From contig NZ_DASVGN010000003.1 of assembly GCF_036379515.1 (NCBI RefSeq), forward strand, positions 62,001 to 126,000: a stretch of 64,000 bases of DNA, given 5' to 3'. Positions 1-8,550 of this stretch are shown in pieces. Below the pieces are notes generated by a model. The model made no database searches and had not been told where the DNA came from. It saw nothing but the letters and a program-made list of their open reading frames with translations. The position numbers and the translations under genes are program-made. The number at the start of each line of letters is the position of its first letter. Within the stretch, counting starts at the first letter, position 1. The DNA comes from Castellaniella sp036379515. Lineage in GTDB: Bacteria; Pseudomonadota; Gammaproteobacteria; Burkholderiales; Burkholderiaceae_B.

Positions 1-16
1 CCTGAACCTGAGTCCC

Positions 17-664
17 ATGCCTGCTGCTTCACCTCTCGCAAAAATTTCTGTGGCAAGCGACGCCCTCTGCGGAACCTGTCACAAGCTTGATCGTTCCTTC
101 TATGACCGGCCAGTCCTGACCGTCGCCCCTGATCTCCTGGGTCGCCTGTTGATTCACAAAACGGATAGCGGCATACGGATCGGACGCATCGTCGAAGTGG
201 AGGCCTACCTGGGACCCGGCGATCTGGCGGCACACACGTCAAAAGGCCGCACACCCCGCACCCGTGCCATGTTCGGCCCTCCAGGGCACGCGTACGTCTA
301 CCTGGTCTACGGCATGCACCACTGCATGAATGTCGTCACCGGCCCCGAAGGCAGCGGTACGGCCGTGCTGCTGCGGGCTTTGGCGCCGGTCCAGGGACTG
401 GATATTGTCAGCAACGGCCCCGGCCGCCTATGCAAGTCCATGGGCATCACAATGGACCACTATGGCATTGACCTGTGCAGTGATGCGCTATGGCTGGCCC
501 GCGACGAAGCGCCAACCATAGTGAACATTGCCACCAGCCCACGCATCGGTGTGGATTATGCGGGCGAAGAATGGGCGAGCAAGCCGCTGCGATTCTACGT
601 AGAGGGACACCCGGCCATCACTCGACGCCCCGCCAAAAAGGCAAGCCACCGCTCTGTGCTATGA
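17..664 (+). CDS. DNA-3-methyladenine glycosylase (AAG/MPG family)
   Basis: Base-excision-repair glycosylase that removes alkylated purines such as 3-methyladenine. The 215-residue frame matches the AAG/MPG fold rather than the HhH AlkA family: it has the LLGRLL entry at about residues 40-45, the VEAYLG segment at 61-66 whose glutamate (E62) aligns with the catalytic Glu of the family, the aromatic YVYLVYGMHHCMNVV strand at 93-107, and a GPGRLC-x-MGI segment near 135-145. Length is normal for bacterial members. The first ATG at 17 is used; the roughly 25 residues before the conserved core are not diagnostic, so a shorter start is possible. It stands alone on the plus strand, with a tRNA gene following 108 nt later. 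Confidence 0.9.
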   Translation: MPAASPLAKISVASDALCGTCHKLDRSFYDRPVLTVAPDLLGRLLIHKTDSGIRIGRIVEVEAYLGPGDLAAHTSKGRTPRTRAMFGPPGHAYVYLVYGMHHCMNVVTGPEGSGTAVLLRALAPVQGLDIVSNGPGRLCKSMGITMDHYGIDLCSDALWLARDEAPTIVNIATSPRIGVDYAGEEWASKPLRFYVEGHPAITRRPAKKASHRSVL

Positions 665-731
665 TGCACGCCTTTCCGGCGACGGGTTTGCGCGAAGTAC
701 GGCGTGAGCCCAGCACCAGAAGCGGCGGTTT

Positions 732-760
732 ATGACAGGTTAAAAAAAACATGTTATAGT
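732..760 (+). promoter_or_regulatory. Sigma-70-like promoter of tRNA-Arg
   Basis: ATGACA (732-737) and TATAGT (755-760) are separated by exactly 17 nt and lie 12 nt before the first tRNA base, so transcription would start a few bases upstream of the tRNA. The spacer contains an A-tract. Prediction from sequence only. Confidence 0.6.
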
Positions 761-772
761 TTCGCCTCTATT

Positions 773-849
773 GCGCCAGTAGCTCAGTTGGATAGAGTAC
801 TTGGCTACGAACCAAGGGGTCGTGGGTTCGAATCCTGCCTGGCGCACCA
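773..849 (+). tRNA. tRNA-Arg(ACG)
   Basis: Full cloverleaf of 77 nt with encoded CCA. The acceptor stem GCGCCAG (773-779) pairs with CTGGCGC (839-845). The anticodon arm CTTGG / CTACGAA / CCAAG gives anticodon ACG, read as ICG after deamination and decoding CGU/CGC/CGA. The T-arm GTGGG-TTCGAAT-CCTGC is regular, although one pair is a G-T wobble. Confidence 0.96.
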
Positions 850-877
850 GAATTTCCCTGCCGAATACAAGCAGGTC

Positions 878-916
878 AAAGCCGCCTAGAACTTATCACT
901 CTAGGCGGCTTTCTTT
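878..916 (+). terminator. Rho-independent terminator of tRNA-Arg
   Basis: A 12-bp perfect inverted repeat AAAGCCGCCTAG (878-889) / CTAGGCGGCTTT (901-912) with an 11-nt loop, followed by TCTTTT, lies 28 nt after the tRNA. Confidence 0.8.
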
Positions 917-966
917 TGCTCGGGCGAATTCCGGGTGACGTCGGGCACGTTACCTGTCATCGAGTT

Positions 967-1590
967 CTACCGCTCGTCCGTGCGCAACCACCCCGCCAGG
1001 CTCCAGCGCGTGCGCCGGCACGGCAACACGGCATGCGGGATCATCCCACTGACAAAAACGACAAGCCGGGCACCCATAGGCGCGATGCGCTGCATTTCGA
1101 CTTCAGGATGATAGGGCTGATACAGACATAGCTCCCCACCGTCCGCCGCCTCCCACTGAGGATTCAGATACAGCACGATAGATACCTTGCGATGATCTGT
1201 CCCTCGGTGCTGATCGATGTGCTTTTGATATCCCTTGCCTTCCGCGTAGCGCGCGAAATGAAATTCCTGACTGCGCAGTTCGAGCGGAAACCGCTGGTTG
1301 AGCGCGTCACGAAACCGCGCCATCCACGCGAAAAAGGGGTGATCAGCCTGAGAAGAGCCTGACTCTACCCAGTGAATCCAGTCACCTCGAACCTCAGGCT
1401 GCTCGTGACCCGCCGTACCCAGGCCTATTTCCCCCGCCTGAAAACACTTCGTAGCCCACAGGTCCTGGCTCTGCGCAAGCAGGCTCGCTTGCCACGCCCG
1501 GGGGATGGCAGTGTCGGACGTTGCCCAGCCCTGCTGATTCAGGAGCTGGATCAAGTCATTGAAATCTTCGGAGGAATCGGTCATTGCCAT
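967..1590 (-). CDS. 2OG-Fe(II) oxygenase (prolyl-4-hydroxylase-like)
   Basis: Predicted Fe(II)/2-oxoglutarate-dependent dioxygenase, 207 residues from the ATG at 1590. The C-terminal double-stranded beta-helix carries the iron triad H124-x-D126 (in KHIDQH) and H186 (in IPHAVL), and R195 (in TRWSLAGW) is placed to bind the 2OG carboxylate. The frame is open further upstream but would run into the pxpBC coding region, and an ATG at 1590 (or 1584) just after that gene is the sensible start. The gene follows the oxoprolinase genes by about 52 nt on the same strand, so co-transcription is likely. Substrate unknown; a free or peptidyl amino acid would fit the neighbours, but that is a guess. Confidence 0.82.
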   Translation of the reverse strand: MAMTDSSEDFNDLIQLLNQQGWATSDTAIPRAWQASLLAQSQDLWATKCFQAGEIGLGTAGHEQPEVRGDWIHWVESGSSQADHPFFAWMARFRDALNQRFPLELRSQEFHFARYAEGKGYQKHIDQHRGTDHRKVSIVLYLNPQWEAADGGELCLYQPYHPEVEMQRIAPMGARLVVFVSGMIPHAVLPCRRTRWSLAGWLRTDER

Positions 1591-1642
1591 AGGAGTCGAG
1601 CTTGTCTGATCAGGGCCGATTTTAGCCTGCTGAAGGCCGTCA

Positions 1643-3349
1643 TCAGACGATCTTGAATCGGAGCTGCATGCCCGGCGAGGCTTGCGCCAACAGATCGAGA
1701 TCTTCATCGAGCACCACCGCCACGACGGGATAGCCTCCTGTCAGCGGATGATCGGCCAGGAACAGCACAGGCTGCCCACTGGGGGGCACCTGAAGTGCAC
1801 CGGCCACCATGCCTTCGCTTGGAAGCTCACCGACGTGGGCTCGAACCAGGGGCTGTTCCCCCGACAAGCGCAGCCCCACCCGATTCGACTGAGGAGTGAC
1901 GATCCAGAGTTGCTCTTCAAGGCGTCTCACAGAAGCCGAATCGAACCAAGCATTTCGTGGTCCGAGCAACACCCTGAGCACGAGCGCACTTCCCGGTGAA
2001 GGGGCCGCCCACTCGGGCCTGACCCCTGCCGCCTGCTCCCCCGGCGCCAGGGAGCCGGAAGACAGCTCCGGGCGGCGGGCAGGATGTAGCAGTGCAGTCC
2101 CACCGAGTTCGCCCACCGGCAAACGGTCCCCCCGAACCAGCGGAGCGGGCCCAATCGATGCCAAGACGTCAGTAGCCCGACTCCCAAGCACAGGAGGCAC
2201 GTCCCAGCCACCGAGAACCGCCACGTAGCAGCGCATCCCCGCCCGAGGACGCCCCAGGCGCAAGACCTGCCCGTCGCGCATCTGCAGCTGATTGCCTGCC
2301 GCCGCGGGCAAGCGCATCCCGGATGCCGTCGCCACTACCACGCTGACGGGAGCTCCTGTGACGGCCACCACGGCACTCCCGTGACAGACCAGGCTCAAAC
2401 CACCCCAGGCACATTCCAGCACAGCGGCAGACGCAGAATTGCCGACCAATCGATTCGCCTTGGCTGAAGCGGCCCGATCCAATGCCCCCGACGCCGAGAC
2501 ACCCAGCGCGGCCATCCCGGGCCGCCCCAGATCCTGAACCAGTGTCTGGGCGCCAGGGCTGAGCACCTCGAACCATGCGGCTGGATTCACGGATTCTCGG
2601 GAAGTCATCCCTGGCGTGGGCGCAGGCTGAGGGTCCACTGAGGCGACCCCATCGCGCACTGCGGCTCCCGGTGTGACCGGAAGGCTGACATGTGCATGCC
2701 GCGCCGCCAAATCTCGAAAACGGACGCAGGACCCAGGCTGCACCAATGCGGGGGGCTGACGAACCAGATCCCACATTTTCAGGGGGGTCACACCCAGCAG
2801 GCGCCAGCCTCCTGGGCTCTCTGAGGGATACACCGCGCTGAAGCCGCCCGCGATTGCAACGGAACTTGCGGGAACCCGCGTACGAGGAACTGCCCGCCGG
2901 GTTACTCCCTGCAGGAGCGGGTCGCCGCCAGACAGGTAAACAAACCCAGGAGCAAAGCCCGCAAACGCCGCCTGATACGCTGTCCCAACATGTCGCTCTA
3001 TGAGTTCGCGGCGGCTCACCTGCAACATCTGGGCCACCTCGTCCAGATCCTCACCGATGTAATGAACCGGGATCTCGACGCAGGGCATGGTGGCAACAGG
3101 TCGCTGCGCAGAAGAGCGCACCGACATTTCTGCCTGCTGCCCCAGGCTTTGCAGCCACGCCTGGACGCGAGACGCGGGGACAACAGAAGGATCGAACCGA
3201 ACCAGCACCGTACGGGCCGCAGGCACCACCTCGGACACCCCGTCCAGCGGGTGCAATGCGACCTGGCGAAACAAAGCCAGCACCTCTGTCAGCGAGCCCA
3301 GCTCCATCAGCAGGGCCCGATCGCCCGCGGGCAACAGGCGCATGAACAT
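1643..3349 (-). CDS. pxpBC: 5-oxoprolinase subunit B-C fusion (PxpB-PxpC)
   Basis: One 568-residue protein joining two subunits that are separate in many bacteria. Residues ~1-215 are PxpB (KipI-like: RLLPAGDRALL start, FAGFAPGFVYL core); residues ~255-568 are PxpC (KipA-like: LSPGAQTLVQDLGRPG, then PLTGGYPV near the C-terminus). With PxpA it forms the ATP-dependent enzyme that opens 5-oxo-L-proline (pyroglutamate) to L-glutamate. The ATG at 3347-3349 shares one base with the pxpA stop codon (TGATG), a classic translational coupling. An alternative ATG lies two codons in (3341-3343). The linker at ~215-255 is Pro/Ala-rich. Fused forms are known in proteobacteria, so this is not a new architecture. 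Confidence 0.9.
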   Translation of the reverse strand: MFMRLLPAGDRALLMELGSLTEVLALFRQVALHPLDGVSEVVPAARTVLVRFDPSVVPASRVQAWLQSLGQQAEMSVRSSAQRPVATMPCVEIPVHYIGEDLDEVAQMLQVSRRELIERHVGTAYQAAFAGFAPGFVYLSGGDPLLQGVTRRAVPRTRVPASSVAIAGGFSAVYPSESPGGWRLLGVTPLKMWDLVRQPPALVQPGSCVRFRDLAARHAHVSLPVTPGAAVRDGVASVDPQPAPTPGMTSRESVNPAAWFEVLSPGAQTLVQDLGRPGMAALGVSASGALDRAASAKANRLVGNSASAAVLECAWGGLSLVCHGSAVVAVTGAPVSVVVATASGMRLPAAAGNQLQMRDGQVLRLGRPRAGMRCYVAVLGGWDVPPVLGSRATDVLASIGPAPLVRGDRLPVGELGGTALLHPARRPELSSGSLAPGEQAAGVRPEWAAPSPGSALVLRVLLGPRNAWFDSASVRRLEEQLWIVTPQSNRVGLRLSGEQPLVRAHVGELPSEGMVAGALQVPPSGQPVLFLADHPLTGGYPVVAVVLDEDLDLLAQASPGMQLRFKIV

Positions 3350-4119
3350 CAGGCCTCTGGAGACCGAGCAAAAGGTTCGAGCGTGATTCCGGCCTTATCG
3401 AGACACGTCCGCACAGAGCGCGCAACGGAAACCGCATCAGGGCTGTCCCCATGGACACAGATCGAATCAGCCTGCAGACGAATCCAACGGCCGTCCGTCG
3501 CCATGATCTCACCGGTTTGCACCAGTCTGAGCATCCGTTGTGCAATCTGGTCAGGGTCCGTCAGAACGGCACCTGGCTCACGCCTCGATACCAAAGCGCC
3601 GTCGGGCAGATAGGCCCGATCGGCAAATGCCTCGGTCACGACGCGTAGCCCGCGTGCCCGGGCCCACGCGACGAGTGGCGAACCCGCCAAAGCCAACAAG
3701 GCAAGCCTGGGGTCCAGCGCCACCATCGCGGAAATCACATCTGCCGCCTGCCGTTCGTCGTGCGCAATGGTGTTGTAGAGGGCACCGTGCGGCTTGACGT
3801 AGCGGACGCAAGTGCCTGCAACCTTCGCCAGCCCCTGTAAGGCAGCAATTTGATAAATCACGTCGCCGATCAGCTCCCTGCTGGTAGGGTCCATGTTGCG
3901 CCGGCCAAAACCGACACGATCCGGATAACTGACATGGGCCCCGACCGCCACACCCCGGGCAGCCGCAGCGCGCAAAGTCTCGAGGATTCCAGCCGGGTCA
4001 CCTGCATGAAAGCCACATGCGACATTGGCGCTCGTCACAACCGCCAGCATGCTGGTGTCATCTCCCATGCGCCAGGCGCCGAAGCTTTCTCCCAAGTCGC
4101 TATTCAGATCCACAGGCAC
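3349..4119 (-). CDS. pxpA: 5-oxoprolinase subunit A (LamB/YcsF family)
   Basis: 256 residues, normal for PxpA. The opening DLNSDLGESFGAW, the metal-site segment NVACGFHAGDP and GAHVSYPDRVGFGRR, and VKPHGALYN are family hallmarks. PxpA carries the catalytic part of the ATP-dependent 5-oxoprolinase and works with the downstream PxpB-PxpC fusion, which starts on the last base of this stop codon. The start codon is GTG at 4117-4119, with a G-rich stretch (AGAGGGCGGGG) directly upstream. It is first gene of the minus-strand pxpA-pxpBC-oxygenase run. Function: salvage of pyroglutamate to glutamate in the cytoplasm. Confidence 0.92.
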   Translation of the reverse strand: MPVDLNSDLGESFGAWRMGDDTSMLAVVTSANVACGFHAGDPAGILETLRAAAARGVAVGAHVSYPDRVGFGRRNMDPTSRELIGDVIYQIAALQGLAKVAGTCVRYVKPHGALYNTIAHDERQAADVISAMVALDPRLALLALAGSPLVAWARARGLRVVTEAFADRAYLPDGALVSRREPGAVLTDPDQIAQRMLRLVQTGEIMATDGRWIRLQADSICVHGDSPDAVSVARSVRTCLDKAGITLEPFARSPEA

Positions 4120-4196
4120 CCCCGCCCTCTGCCACAGGCCACTACCGAGTGACCATCGACCACCATATTACCCAAAGCCCACGCACGGCGGCCCGG

Positions 4197-4985
4197 TCAG
4201 CGCTGTGCCTGGATCGACCGGCGTCCTGTCACCTCGTACTGCTCAAGCGCAACCAACAACACGATGACCGTCAGAAAAAGGGCGCTGGTCCAGGACGTGC
4301 CCATGCCGAACCCACCATCGGCCGGGGCTTGGGTGAGCAGGTCACCCAGCGACGCGCCGAGCGGCCGTGTCAGCACGTACGCAATCCAGAACGTCAGCAC
4401 CGCGTTGGCCCCCATCCGAAAGCCGGCATAGGTGACTGCAATCAGGCCACCAAAAATCACCACGCCCCAGACAAAGCCCATGCTCAGCGCCTCTGTCGCC
4501 AGGTCGCCTGCCGCAGTCCCCAACGAGAAAGTGCACAGGATGGCGGCCCAGTAGAAAATCTCGCGACGGCGCGTCACGATGTCGTGAATCGACAAGGTGC
4601 GCTCGACGCGATACCAGGCAACGAATATCGCCGCAAGCAACACGGCAAAGATGGGCGTGCTGACATACAGGCTGACGCCAAAGCCATCCGTCAGCAAATC
4701 TGTGATCTGCGTCCCTACGATGCTGACGAGCACCACGGTGAGCCAATACGCCCACGGCGTATAGCGCGGCCTGCGCAACTGAATGGTGAGGGCCATGGCA
4801 AGCAGTGCCGCCATCAATGTGCGTGTGGCGATCTGACCAAACCCAGCGTCGATGGCCAGGTAATCCGCAACGGTTTCGCCCACGGTCGTGGACAGTATTT
4901 TGACCACCCAGAATGCCAGGGTGATGGCTGGCACTTTGACGAACCAGTCCTGCGCATCCAGGTCCATGGAAGGGAATGTCTTCAT
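4197..4985 (-). CDS. COG4705-type polytopic membrane protein
   Basis: 262 residues, almost entirely hydrophobic, probably 7-8 membrane segments. It resembles the uncharacterised COG4705 membrane proteins. A short motif G-x(4)-D-(Y/L)-(L/A) recurs four times: GETVADYLA (residues 36-44), GTQITDLLT (91-99), GTAAGDLAT (156-164) and GASLGDLLT (210-218), each at the end of a membrane segment, so the protein looks built from four repeats of about 55-65 residues. The start ATG at 4985 is preceded by GAGGAGAA, a good ribosome site. Function is unknown; acidic residues inside membrane helices suggest ion or proton-coupled transport, but this is inference. It is transcribed alone. Confidence 0.7.
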   Translation of the reverse strand: MKTFPSMDLDAQDWFVKVPAITLAFWVVKILSTTVGETVADYLAIDAGFGQIATRTLMAALLAMALTIQLRRPRYTPWAYWLTVVLVSIVGTQITDLLTDGFGVSLYVSTPIFAVLLAAIFVAWYRVERTLSIHDIVTRRREIFYWAAILCTFSLGTAAGDLATEALSMGFVWGVVIFGGLIAVTYAGFRMGANAVLTFWIAYVLTRPLGASLGDLLTQAPADGGFGMGTSWTSALFLTVIVLLVALEQYEVTGRRSIQAQR

Positions 4986-5225
4986 GATGATGTTCTCCTC
5001 TGCCTGAAGTCAGACAGTGCAGGCAGTCTGCAGAAGAAGACTTAGGCTTCACTGAGGTGATCGTCTGGATGGGTACCAGGGTAGGATCGCATCATCCACA
5101 ACCTGCTGTGCATCATGCTGTTCTCGAAACTGATCCCTTCTTTGCGCCACGGTGCGGGGCTCCTGTGGGGCACGACCGGCACCGCACAGAGCTGCTCGCC
5201 TTGACAGCACCCAAAAGACCAGACA

Positions 5226-5260
5226 TGAAAAAGCCCGCAAGAACCTAATGTTCATGCGGG
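5226..5260 (-). terminator. Terminator after secG / tRNA-Leu(GAG)
   Basis: The imperfect hairpin CCCGCAAGAAC (5234-5244) / GTTCATGCGGG (5250-5260) reads into a run of five U on the minus strand (A-tract 5228-5232 on the plus strand), about 50 nt beyond the tRNA 3' end. Confidence 0.72.
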
Positions 5261-5307
5261 TCTCCGGTACTTTCTGGGCTGTTCTGGAACAGCCTGATTT
5301 TTAACTG

Positions 5308-5392
5308 TGGTGCCGTCGACGAGACTCGAACTCGTACAGCTTTCGCCACTACCCCCTCAAGATAGCGTGTCTACCAATTCCACCACGACGGC
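5308..5392 (-). tRNA. tRNA-Leu(GAG)
   Basis: 85-nt class II tRNA with encoded CCA. The acceptor stem GCCGTCG pairs with CGACGGC, the D-loop contains GGTAGAC, the anticodon arm is CTATC / TTGAGGG / GGTAG giving GAG, and there is a long variable arm. It lies about 65 nt downstream of secG on the same strand, a common betaproteobacterial arrangement. Confidence 0.95.
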
Positions 5393-5456
5393 TTTGTCTT
5401 TTGACAAAGACGGGCATTCTAGCATGAATGCCACGTCTGAGGATGAAGAGCCAGGC

Positions 5457-5939
5457 CTACTTCTTGGCGGGCACATCCGGAACCGAACTGCCCGCAGGCG
5501 CGGGAGCGGCCGGTACCGCAGCACCCGATTTGGCAGGTGCTGCACCAACTGAGGCAGGTGCCGTGGTACTTCCGGAAGTGCTTGGTACGGCAGCCCCAAC
5601 GTCAGGCACTGCAGACCCCGTGGGCGCTGGCGCCGGTGCCGCAGGCTTGGCCGGTTGCGTAAAGCCGGACATCAGGCCGGATTCGATCGGGGAGCTCGAC
5701 GGATGGTGAGCAACCCAGGCCAGGCCACCGGTCGTCACAAAGAAGATGATTGCCGCCCACTTGGTTGCACGCGACAGAAAATTGGCGGCGCCTGCAGAGC
5801 CAAATACGCTGCCGGCGGACCCGCTGCCAAACGCGGCCCCCATGTCGGCACCTTTACCCTGCTGCAGCAGCACCAGAACAATGATCAGAATCGAAGAAAT
5901 GATCTGCAGCGTCAGCAGGATCGAATTGAGCGTTTGCAT
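5457..5939 (-). CDS. secG: SecG preprotein translocase subunit
   Basis: Small inner-membrane subunit of the SecYEG channel. The ATG at 5939 gives MQTLNSILLTLQIISSILII and 160 residues. The two SecG helices are at residues ~4-24 and ~55-76, and the cytoplasmic loop between them has the family pattern VLLQQGKGADMGAAFGSG and ends with NFLSRATKW. After the second helix comes a long tail (~85-160) of almost only Ala, Pro, Gly, Ser, Thr and Val with two SxVPDV copies; such Ala/Pro-rich tails are tolerated in SecG and make it longer than the E. coli protein (110 residues). It is read in the order tpiA, secG, tRNA-Leu. Confidence 0.93.
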   Translation of the reverse strand: MQTLNSILLTLQIISSILIIVLVLLQQGKGADMGAAFGSGSAGSVFGSAGAANFLSRATKWAAIIFFVTTGGLAWVAHHPSSSPIESGLMSGFTQPAKPAAPAPAPTGSAVPDVGAAVPSTSGSTTAPASVGAAPAKSGAAVPAAPAPAGSSVPDVPAKK

Positions 5940-5964
5940 GTGAAAAGGACTCCCGGCTGATTGG

Positions 5965-6720
5965 CTACGCAGCCGCAATATTCAAAAATTCGTCGGCAAC
6001 CAGAGAGGCTCCCCCCACCAGTGCACCATCAATATCAGGTTGACTGAAAAGCGCTGCGGCATTGGCTGCCTTGACGCTTCCGCCATATAGAATGCGCGTC
6101 TGGCCCGCTTCGCTCCTGGTCAACGCGCTACGGATGAACCCGTGAACGGCCTGCGCTTGCTCGGGAGAAGCGGTGCGACCGGTACCGATGGCCCATACGG
6201 GCTCGTAAGCCAGCACCAGCTTGTTGAGCGCCGCTGCCCCCAAGCCCAGAATCGGCTCGAGCTGCTCGGCAATCACCTGTTCGACGCGACCCGCATCGCG
6301 ATCCGCGAGGGTCTCGCCTACACAGACCACCGGCGCAAGCCCCAGGGCCAATGCCGCGCTTGTCTTCGCGGCCACCAGGCTGCTGGACTCACCGTGCATG
6401 GCACGGCGCTCGGAATGCCCGCACAGCACCCACGTACAGGCAAAGTCGCGCAGCATGGAACCAGACACTTCGCCCGTATAGGCTCCTTGTTCGTGGACGC
6501 TGACGTCCTGCGCGCCCCAAGAAATCAGGGAGCCCGCCAGCAACTCTTGCAACTGAGGCAAGTACGGAAACGGTGCACATACTGCCAACTGCGCACCCCG
6601 CGCACGCGATGCGCCCGCCACCAAAGCCTGCAACAAGGCTGCATTAGCCAGCAGGCTGCCGTTCATCTTCCAGTTGCCCATCACAAGGCGTGTGCGAGAT
6701 TGGCTCGGGCGTTGAGTCAT
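5965..6720 (-). CDS. tpiA: Triosephosphate isomerase
   Basis: Interconverts dihydroxyacetone phosphate and glyceraldehyde 3-phosphate in glycolysis/gluconeogenesis. 251 residues from the ATG at 6720. Catalytic lysine K18 is in the GNWKMNG motif, the electrophilic histidine is in LCGHSERR, and the catalytic glutamate is in AYEPVWAIGTG; the phosphate loop YGGSVKAAN and LVGGASL are also present. The open frame extends upstream into non-homologous sequence, so the later ATG is preferred. The stop codon is 25 nt before secG. Confidence 0.95.
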   Translation of the reverse strand: MTQRPSQSRTRLVMGNWKMNGSLLANAALLQALVAGASRARGAQLAVCAPFPYLPQLQELLAGSLISWGAQDVSVHEQGAYTGEVSGSMLRDFACTWVLCGHSERRAMHGESSSLVAAKTSAALALGLAPVVCVGETLADRDAGRVEQVIAEQLEPILGLGAAALNKLVLAYEPVWAIGTGRTASPEQAQAVHGFIRSALTRSEAGQTRILYGGSVKAANAAALFSQPDIDGALVGGASLVADEFLNIAAA

Positions 6721-6772
6721 GCGAAGGAATACGGGTTCAAATAAAATTGAGTAACCCTGAATTGTAGCGTGT

Positions 6773-8395
6773 TTACCCGGCAGGCGCTCCCAACTGGCGA
6801 AGCGCCGCACCACCTTCCAGCATCTGAACGGCCGGCGCCGCAACGGGCAGAGGCTCCGACTGTCGATGCAAGGTAAAGGTGGATACCAGGCGGGCCAGTG
6901 TGTCGGCCTGCTCTCGCAGGCGGCCCGTCTCCACAGCAGAAGCCTCTACCAGATTCCCATTTTGCCGAGTGACGTCATCCATCTGCGAAACCGCCGTGTT
7001 GATCTCTTCTATACCTGTTGCTTGCTCGCGATTGGCAGCGCTGATCTCGCCCATGATGTCCGTCACACGCCGCACGCCACTCACGATGTCTTTCATGGTG
7101 GCACCTGCCTGCACTGCCTGGCCATTCCCCTTGGATGTGGCCTCGACCGAAGACGCAATCAGCGTCTTGATTTCCTTGGCAGCTGTAGCACTGCGCTGCG
7201 CCAGTGCACGCACCTCAGCGGCGACGACTGCAAAGCCCCGACCCTGCTCACCTGCGCGCGCGGCTTCGACTGCCGCATTCAGGGCCAGAATATTGGTCTG
7301 AAAGGCGATGCTGTCGATCACCCCAATGATGTCTGCTACCTGCTGTGAGCGCGAATCGATTTCTCCCATGGTCTGGACCAGTTCCGAGACGATGATGCCA
7401 CCCTCGGCTGCCGTTTTTGCAGCTGCGGCCGCCAACGTGTTGGCCTGCTGTGTGTTGTCGGCGTTCTGGCGCACCGTGGCGGTGATCTCTTCCATGGTGG
7501 CGGCCGTCTGAGCCAAGGAACTCGCCTGCTGCTCTGTGCGTGCGGACAGGTCCAGATTGCCGGCCGTGATTCCACTGGCGGCCGAGGCAATGGCGTCAGA
7601 GCCCGTGCGAACCTCAGTCACTGCAACGCGAAGATTGCGCGCCATGGTTCCCAGTGCAGTCAACAATTGACCGATTTCATCCCGCGTCTGCGCATGGATG
7701 TCCACGCTGAGATCGCGACTCGCAACGGCTTCGGCCAACCCGACGGCGTGACGCAGCGGATGGGTGATCGAGCGAGCCACTCGCCAAGAGAAAAATGGCG
7801 CCAGCAACAGTGCCAGCAAAGTGGCAATCGCCAACACGAGCAGACCCAATTCGCTGGATCGCGCACTGCTGGCAAACAGCCCCTGCATTGACTCGCTCTG
7901 CAGCCGCGACAGTGCATCAATATGCGTCAGAAGATCTGCCGTGGCCTTTGGAAGTTCCTTGTTGAAGAACGTATCAGCCGCACCGTAATCGCCACCATCG
8001 AGATTCTTGAATGCCGCGTCGCGATCCTTCAGGAAAGACGCCCGTGCCTGCTCAAGTGAGTGCAAGGACGCCTGTGCCTGAGGACCCACCAACCGGTCCG
8101 AGAGGTTGCCCACCAGCTTTGTCATCCGATCATCCAGGACGTGGATGCTGGCCTTGAGTTTGCGCAACGAGTCGGGGTCAGCGGCCAGCGTGGCCTGCGT
8201 CTGGCTCGCCCCCATGCTGACTTCGCGAGCCATTTGCTGAATCACTGAATCAGTGAGCAGGCTATGGTTCAAGGCCCGATTGTCCTGCTGTGAACTTAGA
8301 ATCCTCCAGGCGCCAATCCCCGACAGCACCAGCAAGAGAAGGATGACGAAGCTGAACCCGAGGGTCAGCCGAGTACCGATTTTGAGATGGCGCAT
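6773..8395 (-). CDS. Methyl-accepting chemotaxis protein (Tar/Tsr-type)
   Basis: 540-residue chemoreceptor. A first membrane helix at about residues 10-32, a periplasmic four-helix-bundle sensor of about 155 residues, a second membrane helix (~188-208, LLVLAIATLLALLLAPFF), a HAMP domain beginning RSITHPLRHAV, and the long cytoplasmic signalling coiled coil with the hairpin tip QTNILALNAAVEAARAGEQG, which binds CheA/CheW. No C-terminal NWETF-type CheR tether is visible. The ATG at 8395 is preferred to a TTG three codons earlier; no strong ribosome site is seen. Ligand not predictable. No che genes are in the window. Confidence 0.92.
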   Translation of the reverse strand: MRHLKIGTRLTLGFSFVILLLLVLSGIGAWRILSSQQDNRALNHSLLTDSVIQQMAREVSMGASQTQATLAADPDSLRKLKASIHVLDDRMTKLVGNLSDRLVGPQAQASLHSLEQARASFLKDRDAAFKNLDGGDYGAADTFFNKELPKATADLLTHIDALSRLQSESMQGLFASSARSSELGLLVLAIATLLALLLAPFFSWRVARSITHPLRHAVGLAEAVASRDLSVDIHAQTRDEIGQLLTALGTMARNLRVAVTEVRTGSDAIASAASGITAGNLDLSARTEQQASSLAQTAATMEEITATVRQNADNTQQANTLAAAAAKTAAEGGIIVSELVQTMGEIDSRSQQVADIIGVIDSIAFQTNILALNAAVEAARAGEQGRGFAVVAAEVRALAQRSATAAKEIKTLIASSVEATSKGNGQAVQAGATMKDIVSGVRRVTDIMGEISAANREQATGIEEINTAVSQMDDVTRQNGNLVEASAVETGRLREQADTLARLVSTFTLHRQSEPLPVAAPAVQMLEGGAALRQLGAPAG

Positions 8396-8550
8396 GTCTG
8401 GCAAAAAGAGAGAATAAAAGTTTCAATTGAAACTTGAAATGACGCCGTAATCTACCTTGAATAGTGTTCTTTCTGTTATGCCGACATGGCATGGCGTGGC
8501 GTGGCAGCTGCATCATCCATCCGCCAAGGGATTCAAGCATGAATCCAAAT

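Noticed and set aside
4017..5045. 342-codon plus-strand frame
   Set aside because: Runs opposite pxpA and the COG4705 gene; translation is His/Arg/Gln-rich and unlike any protein.
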